Source of the DNA: Oscarella lobularis
Lineage: Eukaryota; Porifera; Homoscleromorpha; Homosclerophorida; Oscarellidae
DNA length: 64,000 bases
Reading direction: 5' to 3'
Assembly (NCBI RefSeq): GCF_947507565.1
Contig: NC_089185.1
Location: forward strand, 124,001 to 188,000
Each line of letters begins with the position of its first letter. Positions within the stretch are counted from its first letter, which is position 1. The notes beneath the pieces are model-generated. The model was given only the letters and a program-made list of their open reading frames with translations, did no database searches and was not told the DNA's origin. A program made the position numbers and the translations under genes. Of the stretch, positions 1-12,400 are shown piece by piece.

Positions 1-454
1 CCCAGGACCTGATATCTATTAGAGAATTTTTTGAAAAAAATCCTCGACGAAAGTACTGCTACACTATCTACTTTGTATATTTTCCGCCGGCTTCAACGTC
101 ATCAAACATCCACACGTTCAAAGCGTCTTCCTCTTCGTGAAGCTGAAATCTCAAAAAAATGGAAATTGAGCCACTTTCTATTGTCTCTATCTACCGTATC
201 GTGTCGGTTTCGTCGATCCTGATTGTCCCACCATCCCGTCGGCTCGTTTCGTTGCGCCGATTTCCACGGAAGCGTCGGCCAGTCCAAATGAAGTCCATCG
301 TCGTTATTTCGACTCTTTATCGTCGCTGCAGAAGCGTCGTACCAATATCCGCCCATCAGAAATACACAATAAACTTACTGAGACTTCGCTGAATCGCTGA
401 ACGTCCCAGAATCGAGCGAGCAGCGGGTCGAAACGCCGACAGTATTCGCGACAT
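1..454 (-). CDS. NDUFB8: NADH dehydrogenase 1 beta subunit 8 (complex I), N-terminal part
   Basis: Accessory subunit of mitochondrial complex I. The ATG at 454 opens an Arg/Ser-rich mitochondrial presequence (MSRILSAFRPAARS). Splicing at GT-AG sites in compatible phases gives an exon with DDG, then LDWPTLPW, NEPTGWWDNQDRRNR, and a next exon starting LHEEEDALNVW. The order DDG, P-LP, ERDP-like, W-D, RRN, LH matches NDUFB8 before its membrane helix. An apparent stop after KYTK is better read as an intron donor (GTAGATAG), with the acceptor just before base 8, so the gene runs off the low-coordinate edge without its transmembrane segment. It lies 47 bp downstream of the UBE3A stop on the same strand. 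Family assignment comes from remembered motif order, so it is moderate. Confidence 0.6.
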
Positions 455-501
455 CGCAAACGGTCGATGCCCGTATGTGCACGTATGTTTCTTTTTTTAT
501 T

Positions 502-3500
502 TCAGACTAAGCCGAAGCCTTTGGCATTTTCTATCGCTTTTGTCAGTCTTTCGTGAAGCATTCTTTTGCTTTCGTAAGGAGGCAAAAAGAGCCGACTGAA
601 GCAGGTCATTGCTGACGGCAATCTAATCAATATGAAATCATCAAGGGGAAATATCTTAGTATCAGTTCGAAACTCACCGGTCCAAATCATCGCTGTGTCT
701 CTGTATGGCAAAGCTTAGACTTCCCATTCCTTTTAGCGGCACCTAAATAATTTTAGAAGACTAAATAACGTGTCTATAATTTACATACCCTGTCACTTCC
801 TGTTACAAACATTAGCAATTGCTTTTTCTGTTCTTTGGTCATATCGTGAACAATTTCCCAAAACCACTGAATGACATCGGAATCTCTGCGCACAAAACAA
901 TGATAGTAATAATATTTAATACGGTATGTAGCAATCCGGCGTCATGCCTCTTGTAGCCTTCATAAAGAGTCGATTTTTCAAGTAAATCAAAGTCCTAATA
1001 ATTATAATGACCCCCGTCAATAAAACGTGGCCCTAAATCTGACCAAATGAGGACTTCCACAAATGAGCAATTCCAGCTCTTCCGGACGACAAAGACCTAG
1101 AGCATCGGTTCCGCAAACCTTTTTAATTCCACGATTGAACGCCTTGAAGAAGAAAAAGTAGCTTTTTAAAATAAGAAAATAGTTCTACTTCATATTGAGG
1201 CGCAATGCTGTCAACAAGCAAATGCTGAACGTACAAATCAACGAATTCCTTACGGTTCTGTGCACAAAAACACATAAAAAACACCAAAGGACTTCGCAAT
1301 CATATCCAATCCCTCACTGTCATAGTTACAGCTGTAGTAGATCCATTAGGAATCAAGTCGACGTCAACTACCTGCCCATACACCATATAAGAAATCTGTG
1401 CCCCCCAACAAAACAAACTAAAATATCTCCCTATATAAGACTATACAGGATAAAACCTGAAATGTGAAGCAAAAGACGTTTTCAACGTCCCCATCAAAAT
1501 CGAGTAATTGTTGAAGACTGCGACCCAAGGAAGGCTACTTGCGCGTATGAGTGCGTTCTCCACCGCGGAAATATCCGTTTACCTGCACGTCGACTAGGTC
1601 ATCCAATGTGAGAGGGACGCCCTGAAGTTTTTTATAGACAGCAGAGGGGAAATGAACATCCAATATGACGCCATTATAAATGGCAAGTCCTGCGTGGAGA
1701 AAAAACAATCAAATAATCAAATAAAACGTAATCGCAGATACCGAGTAGAATTCCCACTAATTCAAATTCTTTCTCAGTCTCCAACGAAGCACCTTTAATT
1801 AAATAAATATTCCTAAGGACGCGTTTGGATGAGCTAACTCACTATTAAACCAAAAGCATCGCGACTGCTCGACATAATTGAACATTCCGTACGACGGATC
1901 GAATATGGAATCGACAAGGACGTGAAAAAATTCTTTCTGGACCCCGCCCATGTCAAAACCCTATACCCGGAAATCAAGAAACTAAAACGTTCCCCTAAAA
2001 CACGAAAGACAAACCTGCTCCCCTCCACCAACATAGCGAATTTTGAGAGGCTTCTTCAAATCGCGTTCTCTATCCGCTAGTCTTGCTAGGGAGTCTTCTA
2101 CGATGTGATCTCTTCGGATGTCGAGCACCAGAAAAGGAGACGTCACTGCTTGGACGTCACGAATCCCACTCTGTCCACTTAGGAACAAATAAACAATAAA
2201 GTTCATAAAAAAAACTTACCTTGAGTCCAGTATAGATTGGGCTTGATAAAGAGCCTGTAAATGATACCCTAAAAAACGGACTCATCATCATGTATTGACT
2301 GACCGCTTGTTGGACTAAAGCGTCTTCGTATTCCCCTTTCATTTGCGTAACAGCGTCGATGTGAAGAATCTTGATTTTAGACTAAACGAAAAAATAAATT
2401 CAATTTTATTGATTTAGGCTTCGGTACCGTTGGATTGAAGAGAAATGGATAGTCGAAGAGATGAAAGTCTCCAAAACTCTTCCTTTTCTTCTTTACTCTT
2501 CGAAATAATTAGCTCTTCCCTCCCCCCTCCCTTTTATTATCGCCTACTCTTTCTTGTAAGAATCCCAAGCCTTGTATTCGTACTTAATGTCTAACTTCCT
2601 ACGAAAAAAAATCCACGTTTTCCCTAGCATTTATCAAGCAGGCTCTACTTCGAAAGAGCTTCGTTATAGAACGCAGTAAACGGTACAACACACTCTCTAC
2701 GTCGATGAAACGCCTACGTTTAATTAAAGTGAAGAAATCGCTTCAATTGCGCGCCTTCTACAGTACCTCTTCATTGGCGTTGTAAAGAATAGCCAGAACT
2801 TCGACAGGATGAATCAAATGCGATTCAGAACTACGTAAATATCCCTCATAGACAATACCAAGCGAAATAGTCTAAAGATACCGTTGCTTTGGATACACCA
2901 GGGACCCCAAATGATCTTCGAATATTCCAACAAGTCTCAAAAAACGATCAGTGTCATAAGAACTTATTTCCCTCATAAAAGCCTATACGAAAAAAATCGA
3001 AAATCCAAGCGCTTTGATCGAACAAAGCTCTCACGTGTCTAGTTGACGTCTGAAAGGAACAAACAATCTTGCACAGCTTTTTCAAAATTTCGTGATACGA
3101 AATATCAGCCAGAAAAGGATTCTCCATAATTATTAACAACTGAGAGAAGAATTAGAACGAAAACAATTAAATTAATAGTCAAACCTGATAAATTTCGTCC
3201 GGTTTCACTGTCTGAGACTCCAAAGCCGTTAGTAATATTTCAATAGCATTAGTCAAGGCCATGGCAACAAGCTCCTATAAAAAAATACTCAGGAATTATA
3301 ATGACGTCACTATTTCACCTTTGGTTCTATTTTTAAAATGAGACTGTACGCCTGTGAAACGGATTCGTAATCAAGACCTACACGAAATCAATTATAGCTG
3401 GCCAATATTTTTAAAAATTCTTTTGCCTCCGCGTTTCTCTTCTCCAACAGTTCTATCATCATCATCGTCTTCCTCTTCGGATAATCGCACTGAATTACAC

Positions 3501-4524
3501 ACAGACTATAACCCATACAGTGTTGGATTTACATATAAAGTTATTAGTCATAATCTTACCCGGAAACTCGTGTTCAATTTCTTAGATGACATAAATCCAC
3601 TCTTCAGCATATTTGACACGAAATCGAAATTTCCAGTTTCGTTGTACCGAACAATGACACTTTCTACAATGGGCAACGTTAAATAAGGCAAGGAAAAATC
3701 CTACCAAAAATAAATTAATATTACGGTTTTAACTAATTAATGAAAGCTAACTCACTTTTCCTTCCGCCACATCGACACACGATGACATAGCACGTCTCAA
3801 AAAGCGAGAATCTTTCATACTCTTAGAGAAAATAATTAATTAGGATTATTTAATTAGAAAATCAATACAATTACGAGATCAAATTGCAAGCTAGATGGTC
3901 TACTTCGCCTTTGCTTTCCCACCCAATCAGAATCAAGATCATCTTCACCCAATGGCAAAGTTTCACGAAAAAGAGATTTGAAAGGAGACGTGCATAAAAA
4001 TGCGTGTAGAAACGATTTTCGCGGCTCAGAATCCAGTCCCTTGAAGCTGGCACTTTTGTTCTTGCATCCGGGACAAAGAAGATGAGGACTAAGAAAAAAA
4101 CTAAATAAAAAAATGCCCATAGTATAAATATAGCTACGCTACTCTGCTCGAGACGCTAGTTCCATGCTCATCAATGCTGCAAATTCCGGTTTGTGAGTGC
4201 GACTTTCTGCAAAAATGAATAAATGAATGACGTCATTGAGATTCGAAGTTCTCCTACTGGGACTGGAGAAACAGAGCGGATTTGGGCAGACTGACGAGCC
4301 ACAGCCTTTCGTTAGCTGATAATAATAGCGTCGAACCAAATGGCCGAATATTTCCTACGTGGGAACGTCATTTTCTGAATTTCGGCGGGGGAAGTCCGAC
4401 TTTCGACGAGTCTTCTCTCGGTTTCGGGCCTTCTTTTGCAGAATAAACGTCCTTTCGCCGATTTCTAAGCGAGATATAAAGAGAACGACGAGTGGAAAGC
4501 AGAAGAAAACCTCTCATTTGCCAT
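502..4524 (-). CDS. UBE3A: E3 ubiquitin-protein ligase UBE3A (E6AP), HECT type
   Basis: HECT ubiquitin ligase. The model starts at ATG 4524 with a 14-nt exon, a 46-nt intron (4465-4510), a 64-nt exon, a 46-nt intron (4355-4400), then the AZUL zinc domain ([18 protein letters not shown]), the signature of UBE3A. All phases agree. Around 1860-1970 the spliced frame reads [18 protein letters not shown] then [15 protein letters not shown], the start of the HECT N-lobe. The last exon (502 to about 600) ends [10 protein letters not shown], carrying the catalytic Cys, and AKGFGLV. At least ten small exons lie between, and I did not resolve every boundary. The stop codon abuts an AATAAA. HECTD2 also resembles the C-lobe, but only UBE3A carries AZUL. 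Confidence 0.88.
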
Positions 4525-4774
4525 GAAGGTTTAAACGCCCGGGAACTTTGCGGTAGCAAGGCGAGAGGTTCTGCGGTTAGGCCACGTGATCACTTTAGAC
4601 CAATGATGGCGTCGGATGGCGTTTGCTGACTAAGCGGGACGTTCAAATGCATCGCGTAGCACCGATTTCCTTCAGTTGCGGCTGAGGATGGATGCGGCGT
4701 GGTTCTCTACGTCTCGTTCTTGATCGGACCGGCTCGGGGGAAGACAAAAGGCAAGTCTCGGGTTGTTGTTTCAG

Positions 4775-5350
4775 CGTGGCCCACGGATTAATCCCGTGCC
4801 GGAGCCCGTAGGCAGGGCGATGGGGGGCTTCGGCCTCGGTTTACGCACTGGGCGGAATGGTCGCCAATGTCTTATTGCTGCCAAACAAGTACGGCCCGCG
4901 CTAGGCTCGAGCGGGCACGACTTGGAGGGGGTGTCGCAAGCGGTCTGGTTGCCGGCACTTATCTCACCATTGGCACGATTAGACGGAGGATGACCTGGCC
5001 CAGGAGACTTCGACTTGGGCATTGCACTGCCTTTCCTGTCGACTCCTACAAACAGTGGTCGGCCGCATCTCCACTTCCGCAAGGCCCGGTTCTTCTCAGG
5101 AAGACATACCGAAGGCTTTGGTACCAACGAGCCGGGGGACTCGGTTTTAGGGGCCGACTCTCGTCCAGGCGGTACTGATCGGAGTGGCCGAGGACCCGCA
5201 ACTCGCCCGACACTTTTTGGAAGGGGGTCATCGCTTTGCGAAGACTTCCCTGGGCTACGACGCGTCCGAACCTCCCCGCGGTGTAGCCTGGGTAACGCGA
5301 ATACGGACGCAACAAAAAGGTACGTACACGGATTTATTGGCAGAGTCTAA
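4775..5350 (+). CDS. Unrecognised spliced gene
   Basis: No family recognised. One frame stays open through three exons whose phases agree: about 4775-4942, 4983-5120 (exactly 46 codons) and 5151-5319, separated by introns of 40 nt (4943-4982, GT-AG) and 30 nt (5121-5150, GT-AG). A fourth intron starts with the strong donor GTACGT at 5320, and either of two acceptors gives an immediate stop. The product has stretches such as GHDLEGVSQA, TEDDLAQETSTWALHC and GVAEDPQLARHFLEGG. The start is unsettled: an ATG in frame at 4817, or an upstream exon spliced at a TTTCAG ending at 4774. It is GC-rich compared with neighbours and divergent from UBE3A. A noncoding GC-rich leader is the alternative. Confidence 0.42.
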
Positions 5351-5561
5351 GCTTATTTTTTTAGGGTGAAAAAGGAAGAAAACGCTATCGAAGGAATCGG
5401 AAGGACCACGCGCTTGACTGGATAGCGATTTCGTTTCGTTAGTCCGTATTTCTGCATGCCTTTTTGTGTTGTGCGAATAAATTGTGAGGAGTACGCTTCT
5501 TGAGTTTCATCGTGCGCGCCGCGACTTACTTCCCTTCACGTGATCGTGCGATCGTTCTAAA

Positions 5562-6118
5562 ATGGCCGATGCTGATCCCGACGACGATCTGGCAAGGCAG
5601 CGCGCTCCCAGCACTATACTACGTCTATGAAACATTTTTAGACGGTCCAACAGGAACCGGTGGCCAAGCGAAAACGGCTTTTTACCCGAGAACGTGAGTA
5701 GTAGAGCGTTTGAAGGCAAGAAACTCGATCGATCAGCGTTTTCCCAGTTCGCTGCATGATGTACGGCTTTGGCGACGATCCTAATCCCTATGCGGAGTCG
5801 GTCGATCTCTTGGAAGACATCGTCGTGGAGTTTATTACGGAGACAGTGCGTCGCGCGTCGCGCGTCGATCGTCACATTTTCTCATCGGTTTGTTTAGACG
5901 CTAAAGGCTTTGTCCGTCGGGAAAAAGGGCCGTGTTCACGTGGAAGATATCATATTTCTTATTAGAAAGGACCCGAAGAAGTACACGAGAGTCAAGGTAA
6001 GATTAATTAATTAACTAATTGTCATTTGACGATTCTACTTTGTGGCTAAAAGGAACTGCTTATGATGAACGAAGAACTGAAAAAAGCCAGAAAGGCCTTC
6101 GACGAAGAAAATTATTGA
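5562..6118 (+). CDS. TAF13: Transcription initiation factor TFIID subunit 13
   Basis: Histone-fold subunit of TFIID that pairs with TAF11. Spliced product: an acidic start MADADPDDDL, then EPVAKRKRLFTRE, LRCMMYGFGDDPNPYAES, DLLEDIVVEFITET, KGRVHVEDIIFLIRKDPKK and MMNEELKKARKAFDEENY, an end-to-end match to TAF13 (about 120 residues). Introns: 5592-5641 (apparent GC-AG), one starting at the GTGAGT near 5693, one starting GTGCGT near 5847, and one near 5997-6056 containing TTAATTAATTAA. The stop is at 6116-6118, followed by AATAAA copies near 6162-6176. It is tail-to-tail with the cadherin gene, 129 bp between stops. Confidence 0.95.
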
Positions 6119-6247
6119 TACTAGTAGTATACATCAATTGACGTGCAGCAAAACGTATATAAATAAAACGTCAATAAAAAAAAGGCCACATCCAAAAACA
6201 AACATACAAGCAGCTGGTGTCTCTACATTCATGATATGTCAAACGAA

Positions 6248-9200
6248 TCAATTCACCCTGTCGTATAATGGATCAACATCATCATCATCGTTGTAACCGC
6301 CACCGGTAGTATCGCCAGTATACTCGCTGACCCCTTCCGGACCTTGATCAAAAACCTTGATCTGGTCACTCGGCGCGTAAAGCTCGTTCTGAACAGTGCC
6401 GGTGATCTCTTCATCTCCAGCCATCACGGCGTCATAGAGAGGATTTACGAGGCCACTTCTTGGCCGACCACGAGCTCGTTCTCGCATGCTACCACTCATG
6501 GCGGGGAAATTGCCGTGAGTGCTCTAATAACAGAAAAATTTTTATATAAAAAAGGTATTTTCTGAGGTACGTACGTACCTCATCGGGCATTCCAGCCATA
6601 GATCCGTCATAATCATCGAATTCTTCGTAGTAGGATCCCTTACCGCGACGGCGACGACGAACGACGACGAAAATCGTTACAGCAGCGACGATGATAACGG
6701 CAACGCAGATGGCGACGATGACGATTATGCCCGTTAGAGTCCCAAAGAATGGCGTCTTCTCATCCGTCGACGGTTCGTGGTCAATGTTGGTGTGCGGTCC
6801 TATGATAACATTGGGAAGAACAGCGCCAGATGACGGCGTCTCGATTGTTGCAGGAATGCTAGCTGGATCTGTCAAAGAAAAAGGTCAGCATGGCGCAATT
6901 CGACGTCAAAAATCGAAAGAAAAACTTACTGCACTTCTTTCCCAACTGATTAACAGTCAAGCAGTCGTCGTAACTGACGCATTGGATGTCTGATCCTTTT
7001 ATGAGATTGCAGAAAGCGGCCACAGGGACAGCTTGCCACTGTTTGCTTCGATTGAAAATGGTAAATTCGATAAACGTTCTCCCGTCTTCCATTCCCTTCC
7101 AAGGCTTAAAGTTGACCGTGACAACGCTGTAAGTGAATTCGGCGCGCTTTCGACGACTCGATACGGCGTCGAGACTCGCCTCCAACGAATAGCCGATTCT
7201 TCCGAATTGCAAATAGGACTCGACGTAATTCTCGAGGGCGTATTGCTGAGCATTGCTTTGCAATTTGGTCGACGGCACATCGGCGTACGTTTGAGCAATG
7301 TGAAAGTGATCGACGCACGTTTCGCGATTCGAGAAGACGCACGTATAAGCGGAACTGCAGAGATTTTTATCGGAACAGTAGCCGGTGTGAAGATCGCAGT
7401 ATTGTCCGGTGAAACCGTCGCCGCACACGCACATTGCCTGTCCGATCTGATTCACACACTGGCCATCGTTCTAGACGACACAAACGCGCATTCGTATACC
7501 CAAATATCAAGCGTTGACACCATCTCTTACCTTGCATGGATTCGGACTACAATAATCCGTCTGCGTTTCGCAATTCATTCCTTCGTATCCCAAATCGCAC
7601 AAGCACTCGTATTTATCGTTGCCATTTAGGCACGTAGCGCCGTTCTGGCACGGATTCGACTCGCATTCGTCAATGTCAACGCAAACGTTACCAGCCCCAT
7701 CCTTTTGGCCTCGAGGACAAGCTAGAAAAAGCGCTTATAACGTACGCAAACGAAAGAAAAGCCGTTGCCACTTACGTTGGCAGCCGGTAGCTGGATCTCC
7801 GACGTGTTTCGCATTGCAGACGCATCGACAGCCTCCGCTGCTGCCGGGAGTCGAGCACTGCCCCGTAATGAGAGACGCGTTTGCGCCGCACGGCACCGGA
7901 GTGCCAAACGTCGAATCGCAATCATCTAAAACATAAACAATAGCATCTTTTCCCCCCCTACACACTGCTCAACAATATCTTACTGTACGCTCGCACGGTT
8001 ATCCACAGATCTTTCGTAAGTCCGTCGTCGCCAGTGACGGCGATCTTAATCGGATACGTTTTGATAGGCATCTGGTTGACGATACCCTTGCCCGTAGCTT
8101 CGAGTCTCGCCGCCGACGCGTGACCGCCGCTGATCACATTGAGATTACCATCGAGAAGAGTTCCAATTTTAAACGGAACGCCGCCGGCCGGATTAGCGAA
8201 CGTGAACAAGGCGCTCTGGTCTTCGTCCAACGGTACGATCGTGCCAACAACTGTACCGTCTTTCAAATCGCATTGACGAATGAGGCGACAATCGTCGGAC
8301 GAATTAGCGACGCCGAAGCCGTAATCCTTGCGAGCGAGCGACGTGAACGTATTCTCGTCCGTCGGCGACTTGGCGGGACGTCCGTAAAACTTGGAATCGG
8401 GGCATAGAACGCGAATAGCTGTAGCAGCTTCGGGAACATCTAAAAAAAAGAGATTAATAAATATTTGATTATTTATTGATTTATTACTTTGAACGAAGAT
8501 GCAAAGGGTCATGGAACCGGACATTTTCGGGTTTCCGTTGTCCGTCACGGTGACATTGTAACAGCCTTGGTTCGTTTCGTGACTCAGTCCCGTCGTTGAG
8601 AGTACGTTCGTTCGATAGTTGAAGACGAATCGATTGCTAAAGAAGCCCTGGACCATCACCTCGTGATCCTAAAAAGAATCGCAACGGTTAACGATTGAGT
8701 TTTTTGTATATTTTTCATTTTTACCTGTCCCCTGTCTTGGTCCATCCAAGCCAATTTCGCTATATCAGTTTCCATGTTTTCTACGACTTCGAAAATAGTC
8801 TTGCAGGAGCAATTCGTAAGGCCGGCGCTCGGCATCGTCGACGTCAAATTGGCGACGACGTGCACGTCGTAGGGCGGCTCATTCACATTCGTCACGTCGA
8901 TTGTGAACCGATCATAGATCTGATGTTTAAGAGGATGCGTCAGATCGATGCATCGAACGGGAACGGAGAACGTTTTCTGAGCCTCAAAGTTGACCTGTCC
9001 TATCGTAACAAGAGCGTGCTTCTCCGTCACATTGAACAAGGATTCCATATAAATGTCGGCGACTCCCTGCGCTTCGACGCGACACGTGTAAACGTACGGC
9101 GCACTGGGATCCAACGCCACAGGCGGAATATTGTTCGGTCCGGGACAATGTCGACTCGGATAGTCCGGATCATTGACGACAATTTGACCGATTTGATATC

Positions 9201-9443
9201 CGATTGCATTTTCGGGGAATTTTCGCATGGTCGGAACGAGACACATTGTCGCGTTTTCGTTCACGTTGCAGACGTCGATTCGGAAGGAGCGTTCGATGGA
9301 GAAGCCCGTCTGATCGGTCGTTCGAATCGTCACCAGGAAACTTTTCGTCGCTTCGAAGTCGATATCGACTCCGCTCTTGATGACCAATCGGTTATTGCTG
9401 TCGATACGAAGAGGAATGTCGCCCTCATTATTATTGACAATTC

Positions 9444-9478
<35 letters not shown>

Positions 9479-12400
9479 ATCGTTGCATTTTCTTACGCGT
9501 AAGTGTGAACGTCGTTCGCGTCTTGATCGGTCGTCTTCAGCGTCGCAACGACAGTGCCGGTTTTCGCGTTCTCGTCGATGCCGGCATTCTTACCGCCTTT
9601 GCAAGTTTTCGCCGGAAGGAGCTCGAGTTTGTACGGAGGTTCGTGCGCGTCTGAAGAAAAAAGCAATCAATGTAATTTTTCCTTGACGAGGATAGTTTTC
9701 TTTGACTCACTTTGAACGGTGACGGGGCAACAATACGTCTGATTGAGCGGTTGCCCAGCAAAGAAAGTCGGTTGACCATCATCGCTCGTTTTCATCGGAT
9801 CTCTCAAAGAGCCGTCGTCCATGACGTTGACACAGACGCTGTACGACTTGGTCTTCTCAAAATTGATGTACTAAAAGAAACATATAAAATAATTGACCTA
9901 TGAACGGCGGTTCGGTTCGTTCTCACCCCAAACTTCTCAATTCTCTGCAATTGTTCGTTATAAACGAACGGCACTCTGTCGCCGTTGACGAGCTTATAGG
10001 TGAGATGCTGTTTCGTTGGCGCATCCTGTCCTTTAGTGAGATTCTTCGCATCTTCGCTGGCAATCTCGTTATCGGGATCCCACGAATCCAATGAGTCCGT
10101 CACCTTCGTTCCGTTCGACGCTCCCTCTCGAACCGTCCACGTGCTTCCGTCCTGGGGACACGGCGTCTCCGGCATTTCATTAACGTCGACCATCCACACT
10201 TTGAAGTCGTACGCTTCGATGGGAATGGGATCCTCGCCGTCGGTCGGAATATCGAAGCAGCGAATGTCGACGTCGAAAACGGCGGGATCGAGCGCCTCGA
10301 AATCGACGCTACTAATCGTCTTCAAATAATTCGTATCCGTCGAAGCGTCGTATTCAACGTAGAACACGTTAATCGCATCGAATTTGGCGTCGTGACCGTT
10401 CACACCGGGCGTATCGGCCAAAATCGTGCAATTGTGACCTTGACCGACGTCCGGATCCCCGGTAACAATCAACTGCCCAATCAACGCATCGTACTCGTTC
10501 TCTCGCACGAGATTCGCCGTCAAACTGATATTCGTCGCCGGTTCGTTAGCGTCAGTTACATTAACGCACATTTTCTTATCAAAATATTGTCCGCTTGTGT
10601 CCGTGCATCGCACCGTCAAATAGAGCACGTGATTGGCCATCGTTTCGTAGTCCAACGCCGACGCCGCCGATCCGGCGGTAATAATCAACGTATTCTGCGA
10701 TTGAACGTCGAAAATTTTCCCCGCGTCGTCGAGAAGTTTGCACTGGGGATTCTGATTGTCGTCCTGATCCAAAACGCTCAATTCGCCGATGTTGAAACCG
10801 GCGTCGCTATTCTCCGGCAATACGCCGCACGACCCCGTCGCCCAGACGATATCGGTCGGCGCTTCGAGAACGTTGATGACGTCGATATCCAACGTGTCTT
10901 CGAAGCTAAGAGGCGGCGATCCGTTATCGATGCACTGGATCGTGATTTCGTATTCATCATCTGTTTCGTAATCAATAATCGCCGATTTGACGACCAAGTT
11001 ATAGCCGCGGAATTCGAACGTCGACGTGTTTCCGGCGACGATGGAGCACGTGTGCGTTTGACCCTTGTCCGGATCGGTGACGGATACGGTGCCGACAAGC
11101 GTGCCGACGCCGGAATTTTCCTTAATTTTCATATTCGATAATTTAATCGCTGTCGGCGCTTCGTTGATATCTTTCAAAGTGACGACGAAATCTTTGACGA
11201 GGTATTTGTTGGGAACGCCGTGATCGTCGCATCGCACTGAGACGGGATACTTCGATTGGGTTTCGTAGTCGAACGAAGAACCCGATGACGTCGCCAAATA
11301 GAAATTCGGATATTGACCAAGAACGGTGAACGAATGACTTCCCGCTTTCGACGTGTCAACAACGCAAGACGGATTCTGATGAATTGTTTCGATGATCGAA
11401 CCGTTGGGGAAGACTTCAGTCGGATTATCAGGATCAGTAAACTAAACGCAAAGAAAAAATTAATAAATAAATAATTAAAAACAATTGACCCCCCCCTGCG
11501 TACCAAAATGTTTCCAATGACCGAATTCGGTGGCGAATTTTCGTCGAGTGTCGCCGATCCCAGTTGAATGTTCGTCGGAGCTTCGTTGACGTTGTGAATG
11601 GTGATTTGGAACGTCGTGCAGACAATGTGACCGGCCGTGTCGCGAACGCAGACGAGAGCGGGAATAATAAGTTTCGGCGTCTTCAAAATCAAATGAATCG
11701 CTTCCCAGTCCAATTTCGATTTCACTTTCAAATCGACCGTACAAGTCGTGCGAATATTGCCATTCACCGGATTGCTACACTTGACGGAACCGAGCGAGAA
11801 AAGACGAGCATCGGCTCCGCTAATGTACGACGTCGGAGACACGGAAAACGTAAGCGATTCCTTATCCTGATCCGAAGCCGTCAGAGTACCAATCGTCGTT
11901 CCAACAGGCGTATTCTCATCGACGTCATTATGAGAAAGAGTCGTCGATATCGGAGCCTCGTGAGCGTCCTGAATAACGACATTAATAACCGTCGACGCCG
12001 TCTTTCTTTGCCGTCCGCTCGACGACACGTGATCGTAATCAACGCACGTGACCGTCACCGGATGAATCTTTTGCGATTCGTGATCAATCGGCCGAGCAAC
12101 AACCAATTGATTAGGAGATTTTAATTTGAAAGCGCCTGATTGGTCTTCGACTTTCCACGAGGAACAAGGCGAGTGAGGATCGCTCGAACGACCGTCGTCG
12201 TCATTGGCCATCAGAGTGCCGACGACGGCGTTCACCGACGCCGTTTCCTTCACGGAATACGACGAAACTCGCAAGTTGTACGGCGTATCGTTCACGTCCA
12301 AAATCGTAATATAAAAGTCCTTGTCGCGATACATGTTCGGCGATCCGTCATCTCTGCATCGTACTTTGACTTCGTATTGATTATTCGGCGACGTGACGCC

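Noticed and set aside
490-505. Perfect pyrimidine tract plus CAG acceptor on the plus strand
   Set aside because: It is the reverse complement of the UBE3A stop and poly(A) signal; no plus-strand exon follows.
4771-5127. 118-codon minus-strand frame rich in Pro/Arg/Lys
   Set aside because: Low-complexity GC-rich composition; the spliced plus-strand frame explains the same bases better.
5270-5310. Weak similarity to the 3' end of SRP RNA (AGCCTGGGTAAC)
   Set aside because: Only about ten bases match, the rest of the SRP fold is absent, and the bases fall within a plus-strand exon.
10392-11141. 249-codon plus-strand frame, and similar ones at 8695-9450 and 11564-12124
   Set aside because: All are mirror frames of cadherin-repeat exons.
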